A stretch of 64,000 bases of DNA, taken from Streptomyces sp. NBC_00353. Lineage in GTDB: Bacteria > Actinomycetota > Actinomycetes > Streptomycetales > Streptomycetaceae. A model generated the notes under the pieces. That model ran no database searches and was not told the origin of the DNA. It saw only the letters and a list, made by a program, of their open reading frames with translations. The translations under genes were made by a program, and so were the position numbers. Location of the stretch: NCBI RefSeq assembly GCF_036108815.1, contig NZ_CP107985.1, positions 1,240,001-1,304,000 of the forward strand. The letters are read 5' to 3'. Shown piece by piece: positions 15,952 to 25,382 of this stretch; within the stretch, counting starts at the first letter, position 1; each line of letters begins with the position of its first letter.

Positions 15952-17928
15952 TCAGCTGCTCAGTGCGGTGATCGTCAGAGTGGCGCGGTAGCCACCCTTG
16001 GTAACGCTGTCCGGGATCTTCAGACCCAGGTCGGCGCCGAGCTTGGCCCCACCACGGGCGTGACCCTGGTCGGCGTGAGCGAGGCCGCGCGAGACGGAAA
16101 GGCCCGTGCCGTTGTCGTCGTAGCCGGAGGCCACCGATTCGCCGCTGGCGGCGCCGGCGCCCTGGTCGAGGACGTACGGGCTCCAGCCGAGGTACGAGCC
16201 GGAGAACGTCTTGTCGCCGTCCTTGAAGTCGCCCACGTTGGCCGAGATCGACCACGGGGCGAGCGAACGGCGGCTGTCCGACACGGTGATCGGGTTGATC
16301 TTGCCGGAGGCCTCGAAGTGGTCACCGTTGCGCTCCTGCGCGGTGCCGAGGTCCACCAGGCCGTTGTAGCCGTCGATCGTCCAACCGAACTCGCCCGGGG
16401 CCGGGTTCGGCACGTTGACCTGGAGGTCCTGGCCGGTGCCGTGGTTCGGGTGCACCTTGAACTTGTCGACGGTCGAGCCGACAGGCTGGCCGGCGTCGGT
16501 GTTGGTGCACGACATGCCCTGCTCGACCTCGGAGTTCGGGGCCGCGCAGGTGCCGCTGCGAATGTCCTCGACGACGAGCTTGTCGCTGCGCACCTCGACC
16601 TTGACGTAGGTGCGGACGTGCTCCTGGTTCTGGACCGAGTTGTACCAGTAGTTGCTCGGGTTCTGCGGGTCGGCACCGTTGCCGGCACCGCTGGTGCCGC
16701 TGCTGTCCGGCTTCGTGATGTCGTAGTACTTCGAGCCCGAAGCGGAGTTCGCGGTCACGTAGATGACGCCACCGGGACCGGGGTACAGGTCAGCGGCGCC
16801 GGGCTTCTCGTCCGGGTTCGCCTTCTGGCCGTTCTTGATCTCGTAGCTGCGCGAGTAGCTGTGGTCGTGGCCCTGGAGGACCAGGTCGACACCGAGCTTG
16901 GAGAACGCGCCCGAGAAGTCGACGCGGCGGACCTTGTTGTCGTTGTCCTTGGCATGGGAGGCCGGCGAGTAGATCGCGTGGTGGTAGGTGAGCACCTTCC
17001 ACTTGGCCTCGGCGCCGTGCTGGTTGATGACGTCGGTCACGTACTTGATGTGCGCCGCGTCACCGCCGCCGCCCTGGGAGGTGGCGTAGCTGTTGCTGTT
17101 GAGGTTGATGAACAGCACATCCTTGTAGATGTACCAGTAGTCACCGCCGGACGTGTTGGACGCCGGGTTGCCGTTGGAGTACAGCGGGGCCGAGCGGTCC
17201 GTGTTCGGGGTGGTGAAGTGCTGCTCGTACGCCTTGCCGCCGACGTCGTGGTTACCGATGGTGGGAGCCCACGGGTACTGGCGGAGCTTGTCGGGGGCCA
17301 GGAAGGAGTTCCACTGGGACTCGGTGTTCGCGGACTCGACCTGGTCACCGCCCGACAGCAGCAGTTCGGCGTTGGGGTTGGCCGCCAGCGAGACGTCCAC
17401 GGTGTCCTGCCAACCGGCCTGGTCCTGCCCCAGGTTGCCGGACGAGCCGATCTGCGGGTCGCCGAAGAACAGGAAGTCGTAGTCGCCCTCGAAGTCCTGC
17501 GTCTTGAAGGAGTACGTCGAGGACCAGTTGCCCTCGGTGCCGACGCGGTAGGAGTACGCCGTGTGCTCCTTCAGGCCCGTGATCGTCGCGTGGCGGTTGA
17601 AGCCGCCGCTGGTCGCGATGTTCGCCGCGCCGGTGGCGTCGAAGTTGGCAGCGTCCGCCGGGAACTCGCCGTTGACGAGCGCGGTGGTCGGGGCGACCTG
17701 GAGCTTCTGCGCGGTGTCGGCCGAGGAGTACCAGGTCACGGTGCGCTGGGTCTCGTTGGCGCCCACGCCGAGTATGACGCCGGTGAGCGTGGCGGATTCG
17801 GCGGCGGCGGCGGGGGACGCCGTGCCGCTGCCGAGGGCTACGGCCAAGCCCAGGAATGCCGCTGTGGCCCCAGTGGCCGCGCGGCGCCGTACAGACCCGG
17901 GAGCCTGTCTCTTGGTGCTCGATTTCAT
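15952..17928 (-). CDS. Secreted metallophosphatase (purple-acid-phosphatase type) with WxL-like C-terminal domain
   Basis: A 658-residue exported enzyme. The start at 17928 follows AAAGGA; an upstream frame adds nine residues. The basic N-region and hydrophobic core (AAFLGLAVALGSGTASPAAA) form a signal peptide. A fibronectin-like N-domain (about 40-140) precedes a calcineurin-like phosphoesterase core with FFGDPQIG, LLSGGDQVES, IGNHDVGG, YHHAIYS and GHDHSYSR, giving all the metal ligands. The last 130 residues, with WTIDG and WSISA motifs and a closing KGGYRATLTITALSS, resemble a WxL surface domain in which WxI replaces WxL. It probably releases phosphate outside the cell. The DUF916 gene lies downstream and a HupE-like gene upstream. 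Confidence 0.85.
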   Translation of the reverse strand: MKSSTKRQAPGSVRRRAATGATAAFLGLAVALGSGTASPAAAAESATLTGVILGVGANETQRTVTWYSSADTAQKLQVAPTTALVNGEFPADAANFDATGAANIATSGGFNRHATITGLKEHTAYSYRVGTEGNWSSTYSFKTQDFEGDYDFLFFGDPQIGSSGNLGQDQAGWQDTVDVSLAANPNAELLLSGGDQVESANTESQWNSFLAPDKLRQYPWAPTIGNHDVGGKAYEQHFTTPNTDRSAPLYSNGNPASNTSGGDYWYIYKDVLFINLNSNSYATSQGGGGDAAHIKYVTDVINQHGAEAKWKVLTYHHAIYSPASHAKDNDNKVRRVDFSGAFSKLGVDLVLQGHDHSYSRSYEIKNGQKANPDEKPGAADLYPGPGGVIYVTANSASGSKYYDITKPDSSGTSGAGNGADPQNPSNYWYNSVQNQEHVRTYVKVEVRSDKLVVEDIRSGTCAAPNSEVEQGMSCTNTDAGQPVGSTVDKFKVHPNHGTGQDLQVNVPNPAPGEFGWTIDGYNGLVDLGTAQERNGDHFEASGKINPITVSDSRRSLAPWSISANVGDFKDGDKTFSGSYLGWSPYVLDQGAGAASGESVASGYDDNGTGLSVSRGLAHADQGHARGGAKLGADLGLKIPDSVTKGGYRATLTITALSS

Positions 17929-18056
17929 TGGTTTTTTTGTTCCTTTAACGCACATGGGTGCACGGAATGGAGACCCTTACGATTCCTTCACACGGTTAAC
18001 CCGCGACCAATGCCGTCTCGGACTTGTCTGAACATCTCGCGGGACCTGAATCGGTC

Positions 18057-19265
18057 TCAGATTCCGAACGTCCGTTGCACGAACCACACCAACCCCATGG
18101 CTGACACGCCGGCGGAGACCACACCGGTCGCCCAGAGGCCGGCCGTCGGCGCCCGGTGGCGCAGCACGATCAGCAGCGGGAAGAGGGCGGCGATGATGGC
18201 CAACTGCACGGTCTCGATGCCGACGTTGAACACCAGCAGGGACCACAGCAGGGTCCATGACCACGCCTCGTCGATTCCCAGCGCGCCCGCGAAGCCCAGG
18301 CCGTGCACGAGGCCGAAGCAGAACACGACCCCGAGGCGGGTCCAGCCCGCACGGTCCAGGCTGAAGTGGCCGCGTCCTGCTGTCTCGAGGTCGGACGCGT
18401 GGCCGCGGCGCCGCCAGAGCCGCCACAGGTGCCAGCCGGCGACCACGGCGATCGACAGCGCGATGACGGGCTCCACGATGCCGGCGGGCGCGTCGACCAG
18501 ACCGAGCGCGGCGAGCATGAAGGTCACCGAGTGCGCCAGGGTGAAACTCGTTGCCACGAGCACGATCTCGCGCAGGCGCCGTGACCCGGCGATGAGTGCC
18601 AGCAGGAACAGGATGTGGTCGATCCCGGTCAGCAGGTGCTCGGCGCCCAGGCGGAAGAACTCCCAGAACCGTTCGTACCAGGCCTGACCGATCGAGAAGG
18701 ACGGGTGACCGGCGTCGAGTGCGGCACTGCCGGAGCGGCCGTCGAGCTCGTAGGTGACGATCGTCTTGGTGCCCTTGACGTACGTCTCGGCGTCGGGGAA
18801 CAGCCCGCTGCGCACCTCGAGGTCGTCGCCCCGCTCGGAACACGCCCAGTCGAGCAGCAGACCGGCGTACGGCACCCCTTCATGCCGGCCGATCGTGAAG
18901 TCGCCGACCCGTGTCGGTAGGCACGCCCTGCCGTCCGAGGTGACCGAGAAGCGCTCGGTCACGTATCTGACGGCCGACTCCGCATGGGCGTTGAGGGCCG
19001 CGGCCTGTTCCTTGCTGTCACCTGTTTCGAACGCGGCGTTTCCCGTCTCGAAGAGGGGGTCGTCGTCCTCGTAGTCGGCGGCGGATACGACGAAGAGGTC
19101 GTATTCGAGCCCTAGTTTCGTCCGTATATGACCCTCGTTGCCCTCGGCGACGTCGACATACGCGGTCGACGTGAACCCGTGGGCGGACGCCGGCTGTGCG
19201 GCGCTCAGGAAAGCGATCACGGCCGCGGTGATCCCGACGACGGTGCGGCGGACTCGTTGTGACAT
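18057..19265 (-). CDS. HupE/UreJ-like membrane protein
   Basis: A 402-residue protein with a signal peptide (VVGITAAVIAFLSAAQPASA, next residues HGF), an extracellular domain of about 170 residues, and six to seven membrane helices. The hallmark motifs of the HupE/UreJ_2 family are HLLTGIDHILFLLALI and FGLVHGLGFAGAL, with conserved His and Asp. Family members are suggested metal or ion permeases, but the extended extracellular domain here is of unknown role. The ribosome binding site GAAGGAG is strong. A PHO-box-like repeat lies 35-67 bases upstream, and the secreted phosphatase follows 128 bp downstream on the same strand. Confidence 0.8.
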   Translation of the reverse strand: MSQRVRRTVVGITAAVIAFLSAAQPASAHGFTSTAYVDVAEGNEGHIRTKLGLEYDLFVVSAADYEDDDPLFETGNAAFETGDSKEQAAALNAHAESAVRYVTERFSVTSDGRACLPTRVGDFTIGRHEGVPYAGLLLDWACSERGDDLEVRSGLFPDAETYVKGTKTIVTYELDGRSGSAALDAGHPSFSIGQAWYERFWEFFRLGAEHLLTGIDHILFLLALIAGSRRLREIVLVATSFTLAHSVTFMLAALGLVDAPAGIVEPVIALSIAVVAGWHLWRLWRRRGHASDLETAGRGHFSLDRAGWTRLGVVFCFGLVHGLGFAGALGIDEAWSWTLLWSLLVFNVGIETVQLAIIAALFPLLIVLRHRAPTAGLWATGVVSAGVSAMGLVWFVQRTFGI

Positions 19266-19299
19266 GTTGCTCCTTCAGTTGCCAGTGCACGGTGCGCGT

Positions 19300-19332
19300 C
19301 ACGGGTGAACACGGCCCGGGCGGCCGGCGAAC
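19300..19332 (-). promoter_or_regulatory. PHO-box-like direct repeats upstream of the HupE-like gene
   Basis: On the minus strand GTTCGCCGGCC and GTTCACCCGTG are spaced exactly 22 bases apart, that is, two 11-base periods as in Streptomyces PhoP boxes (repeats of GTTCACC). The middle unit (GCCCGGGCCGT) matches poorly. With a secreted phosphatase downstream, phosphate-starvation control is plausible but unproven. Confidence 0.35.
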
Positions 19333-19436
19333 TGTGGAACAACAAACGCGATAACGACACCTGCGGAGGTAGGCGGCACCAACCGCGATAGCAGGATGTA
19401 GACGCACCATCTGCCACCACTCGGAGGACGATCGCC

Positions 19437-20120
19437 TTGCGCTCCCTGCTTCGGGCCGCTGCCGCGCTGGCCGCGGCCGCCGCGCTGGTCACCGGATGCA
19501 GTTCCGGCGACGACTGGTCACGGCCGCACTCACGGCCCACTCCCGTGGGCACGCTCGGTCCGGGTTTCGTCGACCCCTCTTCCCCACCCGCCCCGGAGGG
19601 GACCGCCACACCGCGGCCCGGCTCCTGGGCCGGGGTCCACCCGCCGAAGGACTACCGGGTGGTCCTTCTCACCTCGGGTGCCGAGCGCCCGACCAAGAAG
19701 CTCGTGACGGCGGTCCAGGACTGGGCCGGGGACGAGCACGTCGACCTCAGAACGATGACCGCCGACGGCCCGTCCGACCTCGTTCCCAGCATTACCAGGG
19801 CCCTCGAGATGAGCCCGGACCTCATCGTCAGCGCAGGCAACGACCTCGTCGACCCCCTCGCGGTGGTCACCCCGAACCACCTGTCCCAGCAGTTCCTCGT
19901 CGTAGGCGCGGAGCTGGCCGAGCCCACCCACAACGTCACGGCGGTCGACTGGTCCGGTGCGTCGTTCCGTGGCGAAGGGCTCGGCATGTCCTCGACGTAC
20001 GACCCCGGCTCGTTCTCCACCGAGCGCTGCGCGGCCGCCATCAGGGCAGGCGTCGCGTCCGTGCTCAACGACCTGACCGGGATCGTGATCTGGCTCGACG
20101 ACCCCTCTGCCCCGCGCTGA
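19437..20120 (+). CDS. Putative lipoprotein, BMP/periplasmic-binding-like
   Basis: A 227-residue exported lipoprotein starting at TTG 19437 behind GGAGG. The signal peptide ends in the lipobox LVTGC with the lipidated Cys at residue 21. A Pro-rich linker follows, then an alpha/beta domain (YRVVLLTSG; KLVTAVQDWA; MSPDLIVSAGNDLVDPL; QQFLVVGAEL) that resembles the Bmp/PnrA substrate-binding fold. No ABC transporter genes adjoin it, so any ligand-binding role is uncertain. Confidence 0.75.
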   Translation: MRSLLRAAAALAAAAALVTGCSSGDDWSRPHSRPTPVGTLGPGFVDPSSPPAPEGTATPRPGSWAGVHPPKDYRVVLLTSGAERPTKKLVTAVQDWAGDEHVDLRTMTADGPSDLVPSITRALEMSPDLIVSAGNDLVDPLAVVTPNHLSQQFLVVGAELAEPTHNVTAVDWSGASFRGEGLGMSSTYDPGSFSTERCAAAIRAGVASVLNDLTGIVIWLDDPSAPR

Positions 20121-20548
20121 GGGCCGCGGTCGTCTGCGAGAGTGCCGGTCGAACCCACTCATTGGTTCTGGACGTGCGAGGTCAGCACGGGCGGGGCCAG
20201 CAGAGGGCTGCGCCGCAGTTGTGAAGCGGCGCGAGCTCACTGTGGAGGGCGGAGAAGTCAGCCGGGCAGCGTGGCGGGAGCGGGCCAGCAGCATTGGGGT
20301 GGAACCGTCCGGCTGTTCGGCGCCACCGATGAGCACGCCGTACACCTCTCTATGGGGCCTTCTCTGGCTGAACGGCTCGGGCACGGGCGTAGCAGGTTCT
20401 TCACTGGCCCGGGGCGGGCCATTTCCGCCGAGCCCTTCGACGTCCTGGGTCGGCTCGAAGACTGAAAGCACCCCTCGTAGGTAAGCTGAAACCAGCCCGG
20501 CGAGCGCATCCGCGCAAGCGTCTGCGCATCGGGAACGCGCTGCACTGG
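20121..20548. other. Intergenic stretch without a supported gene
   Basis: About 430 bases upstream of the large phosphatase gene. Only short, overlapping, motif-free frames are present on both strands. Presumably it holds the promoter of the downstream pair. Confidence 0.4.
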
Positions 20549-23077
20549 ATGGTCGGCATGGGTGCTCGCAGGAGAACTCGTTCCACAGCAGCAGACCTCC
20601 CCTTGGGTCCATCGACCGCCCTGGTTGTGGTCGACGGCGCAGGGGTGGTGCGGGGGTGGAGCGCGGGGGCTGCGAAACTTCTCGGCCACTCGAGCCCGGA
20701 GGTGCTGGGCAGGCCGCTGTCAGAGGTCTTCTCCCCGGCGGAAGGGGCGACGTATCAGGCGGGCGCCCCTGACCTCGCCGCGCGGCTCGGGGCGCAGCAG
20801 GGCTGGAAAGGCCGGCAGACCGTGCGTCACCGGGACGGCCGCCGTCTCGAGCTGCAGATCGGGATCCTGCCCATCCAGGACTCCGGCGATTGTTCGATGC
20901 GACTGATTCTCGCCGCCGACACGACTCGGACCTGGTGGTGGAGCGCCGGCCGCTCCCTGCTGGAAGGGATCACCGTCACCGCTCCGGTGGGCGTGGCCAT
21001 GGTCGACACCGAGCTGCGGCTCACCTGGGTGAACGATGCCATGGAGCGCCAGTGCGGCATCCCCCGCGAGCGCTTTCTGGGGCGGCGCCTGGGAGAGATC
21101 CTGCCCGACCTGGATGTGGAGCACACCGAAGCGGAGATACGCCAGGTGCTGGAGACCGGCCGCCCTTCGACGGGCCGTGAGTACTTCGGACACGTTCTGT
21201 CGGAGCCGGGTCAGATCGCCTATTCCACCTCGTGCTTCCGCGTGGAGAACGAGGACGGACGACCGCTGGGCGCGTGCTACATCGTCCTTTCCACCACCGA
21301 CCACTACCGCGCCCGGCAGAAGCTGACACTGCTGAACGAGGCCCACAAGCGCTTGGGCAGCACGCTGGACGTCCCCCGCACGGCCCAGGAACTGGCCGAC
21401 GCGGCCGTCCCCGGGCTCGCCGACCACGTCACCGTCGATCTCCTCGACTCGGTACTGCGCGGTGAAGAGCCCCCATCCGGCCCGGCCGACGCCATCACTG
21501 CGGCCTCCCTCCGCTGCGTCGGACACCGCTCCGCCCGCGAGGGTGCCCCGCCGCCCATCCCGCCGGGTGAACACTCCGACTACCCTCCGCTGTCGGCCAC
21601 GGCACGCGCGCTCATCAGCGGCTCCTCCACGCTGATCCCCGAGTTGGACCCCACCGATCCCGACTGGACCGCCGACGACCCGGCCCGTGGCGCGTACCTG
21701 CGCGACCTCGGTATCCACTCACTGATGATCGTCCCCATCCGCGCACGCGGCACCACCTTGGGAGCGGCCACCGTCGGCCGCCGGCAGCCCAGAGTGCCGT
21801 TCGAGCACGACGACCTGGTCCTCGCAGAGGAGCTGGTCGGACATGCCGCCGTCTGCATAGACAACGCCCGCCGCTACACCCACGAGCACGCCGCCGCACT
21901 AACCCTCCAGCGCAGCCTGCTCCCCCAGGACCTGCCCGAACAGAACGCAGTCGATGCCGCCTACCGCTACCTGCCCGCCGACACGGCAGCCGGCGTGGGC
22001 GGCGACTGGTTCGACGTCATCCCGCTCTCCGGAGCCCGCGTCGCCCTGGTCGTCGGGGACGTGGTCGGACACGGCATCCACGCCGCCGCCACCATGGGAC
22101 GGCTCCGCGCCGCCGTACAGACCCTCGCCGACATCGACCTCACCCCCGACGAGGTGCTGGCCCACCTGGACGACATGGTCAGCCGGATCGCCGAGGAAAC
22201 CGACGACGAATCCGGCGTGACCGGGGCGACCTGCCTGTACGCCGTCTACGACCCGGTCGGCCGCCACTACACCCTTGCCCGCGCAGGCCACCCGGCACCG
22301 GCGCTCGTCTCTCCCGACGGTGCCGCCCGGCTGGTGGATCTCCCCAGCGGCCCGCCCCTCGGCCTCGGCGGTCTGCCCTTCGAATCCATTCGGATGGACG
22401 TCCCCGAGGGCAGCATCCTGGCTCTCTACACCGACGGCCTGATCCAGAGCCACTCCCTCGACGCCGACCAGGGACTCCGGCAGCTGCTCGACGTCCTGGC
22501 CGTCCCGCAGACCCCGCTGGAGGACCTCTGCGACGCCGCCGTCGCAAGCATTTCGGCCAACCGGCCGGGAGACGATGCGGCACTGCTGCTGGCCCGCACC
22601 CACACCCTGGGCGAGGATCACGTCGTCTCGTGGGACATCGCCAAGGATCCGGCGGCCGTCGCACCGGCCCGTGCCAAAGCGGCCCGGCAACTCGCGGTGT
22701 GGGGGCTCGAGGAGCTCACCTTCACCACCGAGCTGGTAGTCAGCGAACTCGTCACCAACGCCATCCGCTACGCCTCGGGCCCCATCCGGCTACGGCTCAT
22801 CCGTGACCGTACGCTCATCTGCGAGGTCTCCGACGGCAGCAGCACCTCCCCCCATCTGCGCCACGCCCGGACAACCGACGAGGGCGGCCGCGGTCTTTTT
22901 CTGATCGCCCGATTTGCCCAGCGCTGGGGCGCCCGATACGCCGGTGACGGCAAGACCATCTGGTCTGAACAATCCCTCCGACCCGCCGGACTCGAGCACG
23001 ACTTGCTGAAAGCCTTCGGAGATCTCAGCGACCTCGAGGACAGCGGCCCCCTGAGCCGATTGGGCAGCCGTGGCTGA
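20549..23077 (+). CDS. SpoIIE-family PP2C phosphatase with PAS, GAF and HATPase domains
   Basis: An 842-residue multidomain signalling protein. A PAS-like domain (about 20-125: LVVVDGAGVVRGWSAGA), a second PAS (about 140-255: VDTELRLTWVNDAMERQCGI) and a GAF domain (about 265-440) precede the PP2C catalytic domain (about 450-675) with GGDWFDVIPL, VGDVVGHGIHAAA and LALYTDGLI. A C-terminal anti-sigma-type HATPase (about 690-815) has ELVTNAIRYA and GRGLFLIARF. Such proteins both dephosphorylate anti-anti-sigma factors and phosphorylate or bind their partners in the Streptomyces stress network. Its stop overlaps the next gene by 8 bp. Confidence 0.9.
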   Translation: MVGMGARRRTRSTAADLPLGPSTALVVVDGAGVVRGWSAGAAKLLGHSSPEVLGRPLSEVFSPAEGATYQAGAPDLAARLGAQQGWKGRQTVRHRDGRRLELQIGILPIQDSGDCSMRLILAADTTRTWWWSAGRSLLEGITVTAPVGVAMVDTELRLTWVNDAMERQCGIPRERFLGRRLGEILPDLDVEHTEAEIRQVLETGRPSTGREYFGHVLSEPGQIAYSTSCFRVENEDGRPLGACYIVLSTTDHYRARQKLTLLNEAHKRLGSTLDVPRTAQELADAAVPGLADHVTVDLLDSVLRGEEPPSGPADAITAASLRCVGHRSAREGAPPPIPPGEHSDYPPLSATARALISGSSTLIPELDPTDPDWTADDPARGAYLRDLGIHSLMIVPIRARGTTLGAATVGRRQPRVPFEHDDLVLAEELVGHAAVCIDNARRYTHEHAAALTLQRSLLPQDLPEQNAVDAAYRYLPADTAAGVGGDWFDVIPLSGARVALVVGDVVGHGIHAAATMGRLRAAVQTLADIDLTPDEVLAHLDDMVSRIAEETDDESGVTGATCLYAVYDPVGRHYTLARAGHPAPALVSPDGAARLVDLPSGPPLGLGGLPFESIRMDVPEGSILALYTDGLIQSHSLDADQGLRQLLDVLAVPQTPLEDLCDAAVASISANRPGDDAALLLARTHTLGEDHVVSWDIAKDPAAVAPARAKAARQLAVWGLEELTFTTELVVSELVTNAIRYASGPIRLRLIRDRTLICEVSDGSSTSPHLRHARTTDEGGRGLFLIARFAQRWGARYAGDGKTIWSEQSLRPAGLEHDLLKAFGDLSDLEDSGPLSRLGSRG

Positions 23078-23972
23078 CGCAGCCTCACGCGCGGAGCAAC
23101 GGGTCGCGTGCGTGCGAGACGATGCGGCCGGGCGCTACGAGCTGGCGCGGGAGTTCTACCGGCTTGCCACGGGCCCCCGCCGCCGGTACGGGCATGCCGA
23201 GCTGAGTTTCATGCACTGGTCCCTCGCCCGTGGTGTCCTCGAGCCGGAATCCTCCGAACCGCCGGGAAGTCCCTGGTGGCGCGCCGTCAACGAACGGCTG
23301 CTGCGGGACAAGACCGAGGCCCACCTGCTGTCCGCCGGGGCCACAGGCATGCCCAGCGCCCGCAGCGTCGAGTACTGGGTGGACTTCATCCGCACACCGG
23401 AGCCCGGCCGCTGGTACCGCGCGCACAACGCCAGCATCGTCGCCGGCTACGTGCAGCACCAGGATCTGGCCGCCGCCGAGATGCAGGTCGAGCGGTTCAT
23501 GCTGAACGTCGCACTGCTCCGCGTCCTGTTCACCCATGCGATGCTCGCGCGCCCGCGACTCGCGCTCGGCCGACTGGCCGCCCTCGGACCGCTGCTGGCC
23601 GATCCGCGTCACCGGGCCGTCCAGATGTTCCTCGACCTCGGCCGGTCCTTCCCGCCCCAATACCCAGTGATCGAGACCGTCGAGGAAACGATCCTCGACG
23701 AGCACGCCTTCGCCCGCATGCTCGACTACGGCCTGATCGCCCCACGGCTGACCGCACTCTACGAATTCTCGGCCGCGTCGCTGGACCAGCCGCAGCTGAC
23801 CTCCCTACTGGACGACGGCGTCCCGGCCTACGCATGGCCGCACAAGGACCGGCCGCTCTGGTACATCGGCAACACCGGCCCCCACCTCCGTGCCATCGCC
23901 CGCGCCAGCGGCGTCCGCCTGCTCTGGGAACCGTCACCGCTGGACCGCTCCCACCGCCGACCGCACCGGTGA
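23070..23972 (+). CDS. Conserved hypothetical protein coupled to the PP2C phosphatase
   Basis: A 300-residue soluble protein beginning at GTG 23070, overlapping the phosphatase gene by 8 bp and so probably translationally coupled to it. It is largely helical (YELAREFYRLATGPRRRYGH, LNVALLRVLFTHAML) with conserved-looking aromatic and His-rich patches (HAELSFMHW; WYRAHNASIVAGYVQH; YAWPHKDRPLWYIGNTGPH). No family was recognised. The coupling suggests that it works in the same signalling or effector step. Confidence 0.75.
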   Translation: MADAASRAEQRVACVRDDAAGRYELAREFYRLATGPRRRYGHAELSFMHWSLARGVLEPESSEPPGSPWWRAVNERLLRDKTEAHLLSAGATGMPSARSVEYWVDFIRTPEPGRWYRAHNASIVAGYVQHQDLAAAEMQVERFMLNVALLRVLFTHAMLARPRLALGRLAALGPLLADPRHRAVQMFLDLGRSFPPQYPVIETVEETILDEHAFARMLDYGLIAPRLTALYEFSAASLDQPQLTSLLDDGVPAYAWPHKDRPLWYIGNTGPHLRAIARASGVRLLWEPSPLDRSHRRPHR

Positions 23973-23977
23973 CGGCA

Positions 23978-24008
23978 CCGCACCGCACCGCAGCGGTGTG
24001 CGGTGGGC
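23978..24008. terminator. Imperfect GC hairpin between convergent genes
   Basis: CACCGCACCG repeats followed by CGGTGTGCGGTG can fold into a GC-rich hairpin in the 74-bp gap between genes that converge here. It would act in both directions. Confidence 0.4.
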
Positions 24009-24046
24009 TTGGCGCCCTTTCCCCGCCGGCACCTGTGGAGCCTGAA

Positions 24047-25117
24047 TCACGGAGAGCTCACATGCGGGGCGAGGCCGAGTTCGCGGGCGCCCAGCGGCTC
24101 GAAGAAGCCCGCCACGTCCGCCGAGCTGACCTGGGCGAGCCGGGCCGGGCTCCACTGCGGGTTGCGGTCCTTGTCGATGATCTGGGCGCGCACGCCCTCC
24201 ACCAGATCGGGCCTGGTGAAGGCGGCGCAGGAGACGCGGAATTCCTGGTCGAGCACCGCCTCCAGGCTACCGAGGCGCCGTGCGCGGCGTACCGAGGCGA
24301 GGGTCACCTTGAGTGCGGTGGGCGACTTGGTGAGAATCGTTTCGGCGGTCTCCTTCGCGGCGGGTACGCCGCTGTTCTGGAGCCGCTCGACGATTTCTTC
24401 GACCGAGACAGCCGCGTAGCAGTCGTCGATCCAGTCGCGGTGGGCGGACAGTTCACCGACGGGCGGAGCCGTGGCGTATCGCCGCACAGTCGCCACGACC
24501 TCGGCAGGCGTCGTGCTCCCGGCGAGATCCCGGGTGAGGTCCACCAGGTGCTCGGACGGGACGAAGTGGTCGGCAAGGCCGCACAGCAGCGCATCGCCGG
24601 CGCCGACCGCGTCCCCGGTGAGCGCCAGGTGGGTTCCGAGCTCACCGGGTGCGGACGCGAGGAGGTGGGTTCCACCGACGTCGGGTACAAAGCCGATGCC
24701 GGTCTCCGGCATGGCGACGCGTGAGCGTTCCGTGACGATACGGACGCTGCCGTGGGCCGATACCCCGACGCCGCCGCCCATCACGATGCCATCCATGAGT
24801 GCGACGTACGGCTTGGGGAAGCGGGCGATACGGGCGTTGAGCCGGTACTCGTCGCGCCAGAAGTCCACCGATGTGCTGCCGCCCGCTCGGGCGTCCTCGT
24901 AGATGGCGCGGATATCGCCCCCGGCGCACAGACCGCGCTCCCCTGCCCCACTGAGCAGTACCGCGGTGACCGAGTCGTCGCGTTCCGCCGCGGCGAGGGC
25001 TTCGTCGATGCGGAGCACCATGGTGTGGGTCAGCGCGTTGATCGCCCGGGGCCGGTTGAGCGTGATGTGCCGGATGCGGCTCTCGGTGTGCAGCAGGACG
25101 GGGTCTTCGTTGTTCAT
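24047..25117 (-). CDS. Enoyl-CoA hydratase/isomerase family, 3-hydroxyisobutyryl-CoA hydrolase-like
   Basis: 356 residues from the ATG at 25117, chosen because the fold starts directly (DPVLLHTESRIRHITLNRP). It has the crotonase oxyanion motifs GLCAGGDIRAIYED and MDGIVMGGGVGVSAHG, and the acid in MPETGIGFVPDVGG. The 100-residue C-terminal extension with SPTALKVTLASVRRARRLG and EFRVSCAAFTRPDLVEGVRAQI is the mark of 3-hydroxyisobutyryl-CoA hydrolases of valine breakdown, not of ordinary hydratases. The gene stands alone. Confidence 0.85.
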   Translation of the reverse strand: MNNEDPVLLHTESRIRHITLNRPRAINALTHTMVLRIDEALAAAERDDSVTAVLLSGAGERGLCAGGDIRAIYEDARAGGSTSVDFWRDEYRLNARIARFPKPYVALMDGIVMGGGVGVSAHGSVRIVTERSRVAMPETGIGFVPDVGGTHLLASAPGELGTHLALTGDAVGAGDALLCGLADHFVPSEHLVDLTRDLAGSTTPAEVVATVRRYATAPPVGELSAHRDWIDDCYAAVSVEEIVERLQNSGVPAAKETAETILTKSPTALKVTLASVRRARRLGSLEAVLDQEFRVSCAAFTRPDLVEGVRAQIIDKDRNPQWSPARLAQVSSADVAGFFEPLGARELGLAPHVSSP

Positions 25118-25382
25118 GAGTGCGCTCCGGTCAGCCCCTGTGCCGTACCGTCCGCCGGTCACGGACGATCTTCCGCTGTTCATTGTGCGTGGTGGGTGGT
25201 GGGGTGGGGCGGCAGGGGGTGCCGAGGACCGGGGGCAGGGGCGGTAAGGGGCGTCCGAGGCGCCGGGGGGTGTCGTCAGCTGTGGCAGTCATCTGGAACC
25301 GGTTCGACAATTGAGGCGTATACGAGCACCGCACACAGGCCGCACTGCCCGCCAGTCCCGCCGGACGATCTCCGGAGCAGGA

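Noticed and set aside
15742..18687. A 981-codon open frame on the plus strand across the phosphatase and HupE-like genes
   Set aside because: It is antisense to two well-supported secreted or membrane proteins and is Val/Arg/Gly-rich without motifs, as expected from the high third-position GC of the opposite strand.
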